The notes under the pieces were generated by a model. The model saw nothing but the letters and a program-made list of their open reading frames with translations, did not search any database and was not told where the DNA came from. Both the position numbers and the translations under genes were made by a program. A stretch of 51,918 nt of DNA from an uncultured Bacteroidales bacterium (GTDB lineage: Bacteria; Bacteroidota; Bacteroidia; Bacteroidales; F082), in assembly GCA_946405575.1 (NCBI GenBank), contig CAMJHP010000018.1:1-51918 (forward strand). The letters run 5' to 3'. Positions 44,754-51,918 of this stretch are shown here, piece after piece (positions within the stretch are counted from its first letter, which is position 1; the number at the start of each line of letters is the position of its first letter).

Positions 44754-45857
44754 TTATAAATCAACCCCATTATCAATACTAATTTCTATTACATAATGCC
44801 CTTTGTTATCAAATCTCTGAAGATAATAACTTTGGAACTCATCTATCACTTTATAACAACCTTCTCCTGCTCCATAACTAGACATATATGAGGGTATTTC
44901 TGTCTGCTCATCTATATTAAATCCTACCATTTTAGCCTCTTTTATTAACCTATCAATTATAGTTTTATCATCAGTAATCAAAGAAACCCTTGGAACATTT
45001 TGAGTTGTCCAACCTGTTGTAAAATGGTTAAGTTCAATACCCAAACATGGTGTTCCAGTTGCTATTAACTTGTTATCAAATCGAACATTCCTACCCCAAC
45101 ACAATGACGTTGCAGCAGAATTTGTATTCCAATCCAATCCCGCATTATATTCCTGTTTCATCACAAGAGGTAAATTCCACTGATTGAACATTTTAAGTAA
45201 ATCTCCAACGGAATACTCTTTTTCAGGAGAAACAATTAACAACAAATCTGAAATAGTAATTGTCTTTTCTACATTCTGATTATTGTTTGCTTTTCTACTA
45301 TCAACAGCATTATTACTTTTACCTCTTTGGTTATCCAAAACAATACAGTCCAAATGTGTATAATCTTTTGACACCCACAATCCATTGCCGTGAAAATCTA
45401 TCTGATAAAAACCATTAGTTTCTCCAAGATAAAGGAATTTTTCACCTTTTTTAGGATGACGATTTGAACCATCTTTCCACTTAAAAGTCTCTCCATCCGT
45501 TGATGGCGTTAACCGTAAACGAAGCTGAGAGCCATCTATAACAACATATTTGTCACCCTCATTTGATACAGAATTCAAACTAATTTCACTATTTTCACTC
45601 TGCGATTCGCCCTCCTTCCCACTATATCTTCCTGAAAACGCAAACAAACAAATTGCTAATAAAGCAAAAATCGCAACAGTTATTATTAGTGCAATCAACC
45701 ACGTCTTTGGCGGTTTATTGACTATTTGCCTCTCTTCACAATTTATTGATTGATGATGAACACTTGAGTCCTTTGCGATACTAATTCCACAATGTGGACA
45801 CATTTGGGCTTTATCGCTTACTTGATTTCCACATTCAGGACAGGTAATAATTGCCAT
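44754..45857 (-). CDS. Zinc-ribbon membrane protein with SH3-like and unknown C-terminal domain
   Basis: 367 residues. N-terminal zinc ribbon with Cys6, Cys9, Cys20, Cys23 (CPECGN ... CPHCGI), linker, one membrane helix (about 52-75), a Ser/Glu-rich stretch, an SH3-like domain (about 104-172: YVVIDGSQLRLRLTPSTDGE ... GFYQIDFHGNGLWVSKDY), an Asn-rich linker, and a C-terminal domain of about 165 residues (SPEKEYSVGDLLKMFNQW ... VIEISIDNGV) that I do not recognise. The ribbon is cytoplasmic and the SH3-like part probably periplasmic if the positive-inside rule holds (KPPK before the helix). The gene is visibly more AT-rich than its surroundings, which suggests acquisition. Confidence 0.75.
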   Translation of the reverse strand: MAIITCPECGNQVSDKAQMCPHCGISIAKDSSVHHQSINCEERQIVNKPPKTWLIALIITVAIFALLAICLFAFSGRYSGKEGESQSENSEISLNSVSNEGDKYVVIDGSQLRLRLTPSTDGETFKWKDGSNRHPKKGEKFLYLGETNGFYQIDFHGNGLWVSKDYTHLDCIVLDNQRGKSNNAVDSRKANNNQNVEKTITISDLLLIVSPEKEYSVGDLLKMFNQWNLPLVMKQEYNAGLDWNTNSAATSLCWGRNVRFDNKLIATGTPCLGIELNHFTTGWTTQNVPRVSLITDDKTIIDRLIKEAKMVGFNIDEQTEIPSYMSSYGAGEGCYKVIDEFQSYYLQRFDNKGHYVIEISIDNGVDL

Positions 45858-45882
45858 AATACAGACTAATTTGATTCTGCCG

Positions 45883-45912
45883 CAAAAATAAAAAATCCAT
45901 CTTTTATAGCAA
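45883..45912 (-). promoter_or_regulatory. Predicted promoter of the zinc-ribbon gene
   Basis: Minus strand: TTG (45910-45912), 19-base spacer, TATTTTTG (45883-45890), 26 bases before the start. It abuts the T-run of the purL terminator. Confidence 0.5.
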
Positions 45913-45980
45913 TAAAAAAAATGTGAGCAAAATTACTCAAATCTCACTTTTTTCATAGGTTTGAGAAGAATTGCTCACAC
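45913..45980 (-). terminator. Intrinsic terminator of purL
   Basis: On the minus strand GTGTGAGCAA-type arm (about 45959-45980) pairs imperfectly with TTTTGCTCACA (arm about 45922-45943) around a 15-base loop, followed by eight T residues (45914-45921). Confidence 0.65.
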
Positions 45981-46010
45981 TTTTCAATTTTCTTTTGAAT
46001 TAGGAAGGCT

Positions 46011-49000
46011 CTACTTCCTATTCTCCTCCACCCATTTCCGGGCATTCACGAAAGCCTCCATCCAAGGCGAGACTTCATCGTTCTTGCGCTCGTCGGGATA
46101 GTAGGCCCATTGCCAGGGCAAGAATGCTCTTTCGAGGTGCGGCATCATGGCGAGATGACGACCGTCATTGGAACAGACCGCTGCCGTTGACCAGTCGCTG
46201 CCATTGGGGTTGCCAGGATATTCGTCCTGACCGTAGCTCATCACAATCTTGTATTTATCGCGATAGCAGGGGAAGTAGAAACGACCCTCGCCGTGGGCAA
46301 TCCACACGCCTAATCTTCTACCCGACAGCGACTTGAGCATCACGCTCTCGTTTTGGGCAATCTCCACGTTGAGGAAGCCTGACTCGAACTTGTGCGAGTC
46401 GTTGTGCATCATCACAGGGTGCTCCTCGTGGTCGGGATAGAGCAGGCCGAGTTCCATCATCAGCTGGCAGCCGTTGCACACGCCAAGACTTAAAGTGTCT
46501 TCTCGGGCGTAGAAGTCATCAAGGGCTTTCTTCGCCTTCTTGTTGTATAAAAAGGCGCCCGCCCAACCTTTGGCAGAACCGAGCACATCGGAGTTGGAGA
46601 AGCCACCGATGAAGGCAATCATATTTACATCCTTGAGGTCTTCACGACCTGTGGCGAGATCAGTCATCGTGACATCACGAACATCGAAACCAGCGAGATA
46701 AAGGGCGTAGGCCATCTCACGGTCGCACTGGCAACCCTTCTCGCGAATGATGGCTGCATTGATGCCCGTGGGCTTGCGGCGGTGCATATCGATGCCGAGA
46801 CTGGCAGCAGTGCCAGTGAAGTTTCTGCCAAAACTATAGTGCAAGTACTGTTTCTTGTAGTTCATAAAACGCTCCATGGCCTTGCGCGGGCCGCTCTGCT
46901 TGCGGTCGAGCAGGTAGGACGACTTGAACCACGTGTCGCGTAGCTCATCAATATCGAAGATATAGTTATGGTCACCATGGACGATATTAATTTGGCGTTT
47001 GGCTTGAGGCTTGCCTATCATCTTGAAGTTGATACCCAAATCGCGCAACATACGGTTAGCGATGCCGTCGTTCGATACTTGGATAACCACTGAAGGCTTC
47101 TCACAGAACAGCAAGGCCATCAAGTCTTCGGCATCGAAAGCACCCAAATCGAGATTCATACCATAGGTCGTGTTGGCGAAGTTCATCTCCAACAAAGTAG
47201 TGATGAGACCACCTGCCGAAACATCGTGACCGGCCAAAACCAAGTTGCTCTCTATGAGTTTTTGGATGGCGTTGAAGCATTTCTTGAAATAATTGGCACT
47301 CTTCACATCCGGCACGGCCTGACCGATGGCACCGATGCTTTGTGCAAAACTGCTGCCGCCGAGTTCAAAGCCATCTTTCGAAAAGTCAATGTAAAGGAGT
47401 TCGGTGTTCTCGTCGGTCTTCATCACAGGACGAATGACTTGGCGAATACTCGAAACCTCACCTGCAGCGGAGACAATGACCGTTCCTGGTGCCACAACCT
47501 TCTCTCCATCAGGATATTTCTGTGTCATTGATAGGCTGTCCTTGCCTGTCGGCACGTTAATACCCAAAGCCACACAATAGTCGCTTAAGGCTTTCACGGC
47601 CTCGTAAAGTCTTGCAGTTTCACCTTCCTGCTTGGCAGGCCACATCCAGTTGGCGCTCAATGAAACACCTTCAAGGTTGCCTTCAATCGGTGCCCAAAGG
47701 ATGTTGGTCAAAGCCTCGGAAACCGAAAGACGCGAAGCGGCAGCAGGGTCGATGAGGCCTGCAATCGGGGCATGGCCCAAGGCGGTAGCAACGCCACGCT
47801 TGCCATTGTAATCCAAGGCACTGATGCCGAGGTTGCTCAGCGGCAACTGAATCTCACCCACGCATTGCTGTTGCGCCACACGCCCCGTCACGGAACGATC
47901 CACCTTGTTGGTGAGCCAATCCTTGCAGGCCACGGCTTCCATCTGCAAAACGTTGTTAAGGTATTTATGCATCTCACGCTTGGTGTAACTGATTTTTTTG
48001 AAATGATGGGGCTTGGTCTTGTCGTGTAAAATCGTCTTAGGCGCGCTGCCAAAGAAATCTGAGATGGCCAAGTCGATAGGAGCCTTGCCTTTCTTGCGGA
48101 CAAAACGCAGGCGTTCGTCTCCAGTCACCTCGCCCACTTCGTAATACGGTGCACGCTCACGCTCAGCGGTCTCCTTGATAATGTCTTTATCTTTCTTGTT
48201 GACCAACAAACCCATACGCTCCTGTGACTCATTGCCGATGATTTCCTTGTCTGACAAAGTCGGGTCGCCAACAGGCAAGTTGTCGACATAGACCACACCG
48301 CCTGCGTCCTCGATGAGTTCGGAGAGGCAATTGAGATGACCGCCCGCACCGTGGTCGTGGATGCTACGGATGGGATTATGGTCGCTTTCGGCCATAGCGC
48401 GGATGACATTGCTCACACGTTTTTGCATCTCTGGGTTGGCACGTTGCACGGCATTCAGTTCAATGGTGTTGCTATATTGTCCCGTATCGACACTCGACAC
48501 AGCACCACCACCCATACCGATACGGTAGTTGTCGCCTCCCAACACAATGATAACATCTCCTTCTTCAGGTTCCAATTTTTTGGCATCCTTCACCTTGGCA
48601 AAACCAATGCCGCCAGCCAACATAATGACCTTGTCGTAACCCAATGTTTCTTTTTCGCTATGCTCAAAAGTCAGCACACTTCCATTGATAAGTGGTTGGC
48701 CGAATTTGTTTCCGAAGTCGGAGGCACCATTGGAAGCTTTGATAAGGATTTCCTCTGGGGTCTGATAGAGCCACTTGCGTGGCTCGATGTCCTTCTCCCA
48801 CTCACGCCCTTGCTCTGTGCGAGGATAGGAGGTCATATAGACGGCCGTGCCCGCCAAAGGCAGGCTACCTTGGCCACCGGCCAAACGGTCGCGGATTTCG
48901 CCGCCACTACCTGTGGCTGCCCCGTTGAAAGGCTCCACGGTAGTAGGAAAATTATGTGTCTCAGCCTTCAGCGAAATCACAGTCTCAATGGGCTTGATTT

Positions 49001-49700
49001 GGAAAGCCGAAGGCTTGTTGGGTTCGGCGGGAGCAAACTGTTCCACCTTGGGGCCGAGAATGAAGGCCACATTGTCCTTGTAAGCCGACACAAGACGGTT
49101 GGGGTTCATCTTCGAAGTCTTCTTAATAAGGGCAAAAAGCGTGTTGGGCATCTGCTTGCCATCGATGACGAACGTACCGTTGAAAATTTTGTGGCGGCAG
49201 TGTTCGGAGTTAACCTGTGCAAAGCCATACACCTCACTGTCAGTGAGCTTACGTCCAATCTTTGCGGATACGTCTTTCAGATATTCCATTTCCTCGCTGC
49301 TTAAAGCCAAACCTTCCTTCTGGTTGTAAGCCTCAATGTCGTCAATGTATTGCAACGGATCAGGCATACGGTCAATGGTGAAAACTTTCTGGTCGAGGTC
49401 CTTGTAGCGGTTCTGGAGCATAGGGTCGTAAGGAGCGTTCTTCGACTCCACTCTTTGGAACTCCTCGATGCGAACGATGCCCTTGATGCCCATATTTTGA
49501 GTAATCTCAACGGCATTGGTGCTCCATGGTGTAATCATCTCGCGACGTGGCCCGATGAAGTGGCCCTTCACTGTTTCTTTTTCAATTTTTACGGCGTTAC
49601 CGAAAAGCCAAGTGAGTTTGGAAACGGTTTCCTTTGATAGTTCGGATTTGGAATCAACTGCGATAACCTTCTGATTCTTAGATTGGAAAAAACATATCAT
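46011..49700 (-). CDS. purL: Phosphoribosylformylglycinamidine synthase (large, single-chain PurL)
   Basis: 1229 residues from the ATG at 49700 (MICFFQSKNQKVIAVDS). It converts FGAR, glutamine and ATP to FGAM in purine synthesis. Domains: N-terminal PurS-like region, linker, two AIRS-like halves with YGFAQVNSEHCRHKIFNG, SLKAETHNFPTTVEPFNGAATGSGG-type ATP site and GHDVSAGGLITTLLEMNF, and a C-terminal class I glutaminase with the nucleophile Cys in LGVCNGCQLMMELG and the following His/Glu in AHGEGRFYF. The length fits the single-chain form of Gram-negative bacteria. Monocistronic, with -7 box and terminator. Confidence 0.96.
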   Translation of the reverse strand: MICFFQSKNQKVIAVDSKSELSKETVSKLTWLFGNAVKIEKETVKGHFIGPRREMITPWSTNAVEITQNMGIKGIVRIEEFQRVESKNAPYDPMLQNRYKDLDQKVFTIDRMPDPLQYIDDIEAYNQKEGLALSSEEMEYLKDVSAKIGRKLTDSEVYGFAQVNSEHCRHKIFNGTFVIDGKQMPNTLFALIKKTSKMNPNRLVSAYKDNVAFILGPKVEQFAPAEPNKPSAFQIKPIETVISLKAETHNFPTTVEPFNGAATGSGGEIRDRLAGGQGSLPLAGTAVYMTSYPRTEQGREWEKDIEPRKWLYQTPEEILIKASNGASDFGNKFGQPLINGSVLTFEHSEKETLGYDKVIMLAGGIGFAKVKDAKKLEPEEGDVIIVLGGDNYRIGMGGGAVSSVDTGQYSNTIELNAVQRANPEMQKRVSNVIRAMAESDHNPIRSIHDHGAGGHLNCLSELIEDAGGVVYVDNLPVGDPTLSDKEIIGNESQERMGLLVNKKDKDIIKETAERERAPYYEVGEVTGDERLRFVRKKGKAPIDLAISDFFGSAPKTILHDKTKPHHFKKISYTKREMHKYLNNVLQMEAVACKDWLTNKVDRSVTGRVAQQQCVGEIQLPLSNLGISALDYNGKRGVATALGHAPIAGLIDPAAASRLSVSEALTNILWAPIEGNLEGVSLSANWMWPAKQEGETARLYEAVKALSDYCVALGINVPTGKDSLSMTQKYPDGEKVVAPGTVIVSAAGEVSSIRQVIRPVMKTDENTELLYIDFSKDGFELGGSSFAQSIGAIGQAVPDVKSANYFKKCFNAIQKLIESNLVLAGHDVSAGGLITTLLEMNFANTTYGMNLDLGAFDAEDLMALLFCEKPSVVIQVSNDGIANRMLRDLGINFKMIGKPQAKRQINIVHGDHNYIFDIDELRDTWFKSSYLLDRKQSGPRKAMERFMNYKKQYLHYSFGRNFTGTAASLGIDMHRRKPTGINAAIIREKGCQCDREMAYALYLAGFDVRDVTMTDLATGREDLKDVNMIAFIGGFSNSDVLGSAKGWAGAFLYNKKAKKALDDFYAREDTLSLGVCNGCQLMMELGLLYPDHEEHPVMMHNDSHKFESGFLNVEIAQNESVMLKSLSGRRLGVWIAHGEGRFYFPCYRDKYKIVMSYGQDEYPGNPNGSDWSTAAVCSNDGRHLAMMPHLERAFLPWQWAYYPDERKNDEVSPWMEAFVNARKWVEENRK

Positions 49701-49732
49701 AAGCACAGGGTTTTATGCATAAAACGATGGCG

Positions 49733-49740
49733 CAAAGATA
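49733..49740 (-). promoter_or_regulatory. Candidate -7 box for purL
   Basis: TATCTTTG on the minus strand, 32 bases before the ATG at 49700. A PurR-like operator is not evident. The 190 bases from here to 49928 contain no gene. Confidence 0.4.
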
Positions 49741-49928
49741 GGAGAATTTATCCAAACTGATTCATAAAGATACAAAAATTCCGAAAGCATAAAAATGTCG
49801 TAAGCTATCAGTCTTGCGGCATTTTTTCTTTCCGATGTTATTCTACAAGACATTATTTCACCTAAAGTATGCAGAGTGCATCGTTCACTCCAAGTTTTAT
49901 TCATTATTAATCATCAAATCATTATTTT

Positions 49929-51918
49929 ATGCAAAAGAAAGTAATTTCTTTGATTTTGGCGCTCTTGCTGACTTTAACTGGGCTGGTGAGAGCGGAAGAA
50001 CTGACCGTAAACACAGGTAGCGTCACCAATGCTTATGTGCCAGTTTATGGATTTTATGCTGATGCTTACCTAAAGGCGGAGTTCGTGACACCTGCTGCCG
50101 ACCTTGCCAGCATGGCCGACAGCGACATCACACGCATGAGGTTCCAGATCGACCTCCCTGCACTTGATGCTTGGACTGGAACTTTTCAGGTTTTCCTTAT
50201 GGAAGTGGACTACACCACCATGAGTGCGTTCCAAGGCACTGAGGGTGCGACCATCGTCTACGAAGGTCCCCTCGACGGAACGGGCGAACAAATGGTGGTG
50301 AACTTTACCACTCCCTACACTTACCACGGTGGCAACCTGTTAATCGGTGTCTATCAACCGACAAGAGGTAACTACAAATCTATCACTTTCAAGGGCATCA
50401 ACGCTCCAGGAGCCAGTGTGCAGAATTACAGCTACACCAGCCTTGAAGCCATCACGCCTATCGCGCGCGATTTCCTTCCCCAAACTACTTTCGTCTACGA
50501 AGCGAGTGCTTCTGCCGAGCACCGTTTGGTTGCAATCGTCAACGAGGAAGAGGTGGGCACTCTCAATGTGGGCACCCGTCCCATCGGGGCCTGGACGGAG
50601 CCTTTCCACTTCCAACTGAAAAGCGAAGGCACTGCCGCCACAGTGACGAACCTCAATTTCACACCACAAGATGGTCTCTTCGTCCTAAGTGACATCGAAA
50701 TGCCTTTCCAAATTGGTCGCGATGAAACCGTTGACCTCGGCATCAGCACCAATGGCGTGGAAGCCGGCATTGTTGAGCGTCAGTTTGTGGCCATTTACCA
50801 AGAAGCAGGTCGCACAGCTGCCGTTTGGCCTGTCATTGCTGAGTTCTATACGCCAGAAATCCCAGATGTAGTCGAGATGGCGAGACCTCACGACGAAATC
50901 ACCTTCCCCTATGTGGAGACGGTTGCAGGCATGCACAACGACTACACGCTGCCCTTCCCCGACATTGAGGAAGGCAACGACGCCGTGTTTGAGCTTGTCA
51001 TCGATGCCGATGCGGTGCTGAATGCCAGCGTCAGCAACGGCAACAACGGCAAAGTGGCCCTCTACACCGAGGATTTCAACGGCGAAGGAGGCCCTATGGC
51101 CCACAACAACTACACTGGTCCAATGCCTCCCACTCCTGATAATATGAAGTATAGCACTGGACCCGTCATCGAGAACCTGCCCGTCGTCCCTGGCACCTAT
51201 TATCTCGTGGCCTCTTCGACTTCCGACCCGTTCACAGTCGAAATCAACACCGAGCCCATGCCCTGCCCCGAGCAAGCCTATGGACCCACTCCTGCTGACG
51301 ACACCGACGGTCTTGAGCCCGCCAGCGTGACCCTGCAATGGCATCTGCCCAACTTCGCCACGGAATACCGCTTGATGTTCGGCACAACCTACTATCCCGA
51401 CCCGGAGCATCCACAATCCGTCCTCGTAGACTGGACGAGCGACCTCGCCGAGAGCTACACGGTGACCAACCTTTGGAACAACACCAACTACTTTTGGAGA
51501 GTGGATGTGCGTAACGGCAGCGAAGGTTGCGAAACCCTGGGCCAAATCTGGGGCTTCACCACACACCTCAACAAGCCTCATGACCTCGTCGCCAACGACT
51601 ACACTATCTTCGATGACCAAGAAGTCACTTTGAGCTGGACGGCCATTCAAGACCGCACCTTCCGCACCTATTTCATTTATCGCGATGGCGTGAAGGTGGG
51701 CGAGACCAGCACCAACGACACGAGTGCCACAAGCTATGTGGATGGTCCACTGGAATACAACATGGACGGCTACGAATACTATGTGACCGCCTTCTATGAT
51801 GAAGGCGAATCATTGCCCTCCAACACCATCACCGTGCAAGTGAGCGGCTACACCAACGAGACGGGTATCAACGGCTATGTTTGGGAGCAAGATGGCGAAA
51901 CCGGCATCGAAAATGCCA
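49929..51918 (+). CDS. Secreted multidomain surface protein (C-terminus cut by window edge)
   Basis: Open from ATG 49929 to the right edge, 663 codons. Signal peptide MQKKVISLILALLLTL with cleavage after VRA. The first domain (about 25-170) has the segments VPVYGFYADAYLKAEF, FQVFLMEVDYTTMSAF and GGNLLIGVYQP and is related to the last visible domain of the gene at the left edge. Then a beta region (about 190-310), a segment with PDIEEGNDAVFELVIDADAV and GTYYLVASSTSDP, resembling a pre-peptidase C-terminal type domain, followed by two Fn3-like domains (SVTLQWHLPNFATEYRL and VTLSWTAIQDRTFRTYFIYR). The last residues INGYVWEQDGETGIENA look like the beginning of a carboxypeptidase-regulatory-like domain. 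Probably a type IX cargo; ligand unknown. Confidence 0.83.
   Translation, partial: MQKKVISLILALLLTLTGLVRAEELTVNTGSVTNAYVPVYGFYADAYLKAEFVTPAADLASMADSDITRMRFQIDLPALDAWTGTFQVFLMEVDYTTMSAFQGTEGATIVYEGPLDGTGEQMVVNFTTPYTYHGGNLLIGVYQPTRGNYKSITFKGINAPGASVQNYSYTSLEAITPIARDFLPQTTFVYEASASAEHRLVAIVNEEEVGTLNVGTRPIGAWTEPFHFQLKSEGTAATVTNLNFTPQDGLFVLSDIEMPFQIGRDETVDLGISTNGVEAGIVERQFVAIYQEAGRTAAVWPVIAEFYTPEIPDVVEMARPHDEITFPYVETVAGMHNDYTLPFPDIEEGNDAVFELVIDADAVLNASVSNGNNGKVALYTEDFNGEGGPMAHNNYTGPMPPTPDNMKYSTGPVIENLPVVPGTYYLVASSTSDPFTVEINTEPMPCPEQAYGPTPADDTDGLEPASVTLQWHLPNFATEYRLMFGTTYYPDPEHPQSVLVDWTSDLAESYTVTNLWNNTNYFWRVDVRNGSEGCETLGQIWGFTTHLNKPHDLVANDYTIFDDQEVTLSWTAIQDRTFRTYFIYRDGVKVGETSTNDTSATSYVDGPLEYNMDGYEYYVTAFYDEGESLPSNTITVQVSGYTNETGINGYVWEQDGETGIENA

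Noticed and set aside
48336..49304. Plus-strand open frame of 322 codons within purL
   Set aside because: PurL is unmistakable on the other strand; the antisense frame shows no protein-like features.
50685..51650. Long minus-strand open frame of 321 codons
   Set aside because: It lies opposite the secreted protein at 49929, is rich in His, Val and Gly without any family motif, and starts inside another gene. It is a by-product of the codon use of the real gene.

Overview
The window is a chromosomal segment of a Bacteroidota bacterium, most probably of the order Bacteroidales; the family cannot be fixed from sequence alone. Support comes from a MurF-alanine racemase fusion, a bacterial V-type ATPase operon with a DUF2764 gene, a sphingolipid (serine palmitoyltransferase) locus, a secreted protein with a type IX secretion C-terminal sorting domain, DUF4296 and DUF4837 lipoproteins, and many start regions preceded by the Bacteroidota -7 box TAnnTTTG instead of a sigma70 -10 box. 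No phage, transposase, CRISPR array or rRNA is visible. Most genes look like core chromosome; the accessory-looking part is an AT-rich patch at about 43.7-45.9 kb.

Layout. 1-2525 (-): truncated secreted multidomain protein. 2664-5905 (+): acyltransferase-fold protein, serine palmitoyltransferase and short-chain dehydrogenase, a probable ceramide synthesis cassette. 6088-7674 (-): type IX secretion cargo. 7891-15253 (+): V-ATPase operon E, DUF2764, A, B, D, I, K, closed by a strong terminator; the K subunit carries the complete set of sodium ligands known from Enterococcus hirae NtpK. 15391-16885 (-): PagL-like outer-membrane deacylase and an S4 RNA-binding protein. 17053-19361 (-): GTPases Der and Era. 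19467-19538 (+): initiator tRNA. 19594-21843 (-): three related lipoproteins. 21972-23627 (+): NhaC-type antiporter. 23688-26171 (-): MurF-Alr. 26253-26966 (+): phosphatidylserine synthase. 27067-28857 (-): KdsD and LptB. 29011-31602 (+): RecQ and a DUF4296 lipoprotein.

31704-32738 (-): lipoprotein. 32922-33893 (+): prenyl diphosphate synthase. 33998-35667 (-): Lys/Cys-rich exported protein and QueA. 35899-36312 (+): GtrA. 36317-36757 (-): HSDR_N-type nuclease-like domain. 36876-37247 (+): lipocalin-like lipoprotein. 37382-39969 (-): DUF4837 lipoprotein and LysM lytic transglycosylase. 40091-41248 (+): AI-2E family permease. 41449-41955 (-) and 42052-43242 (+): divergent GNAT and CotH-like lipoprotein. 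43255-44578 (-): YbaK, XRE regulator, DUF2442, DUF4160. 44754-45857 (-): zinc-ribbon membrane protein. 46011-49700 (-): PurL. 49929-51918 (+): second truncated secreted multidomain protein, sharing a domain with the protein at the left edge.

Taken together, much of the window serves the cell envelope: sphingolipid and phosphatidylserine head groups, Kdo-lipid A supply and transport, lipid A trimming, peptidoglycan precursor synthesis and turnover, isoprenoid precursor, and exported lipoproteins. Energy coupling is represented by a probably Na+-linked V-ATPase and a Na+/H+ antiporter. No stretch longer than about 250 bases lacks a gene. The clearest leads are the ceramide cassette, the sodium signature in AtpK, the shared domain of the two edge proteins, the tandem lipoprotein family and the DUF4160/DUF2442/XRE module.
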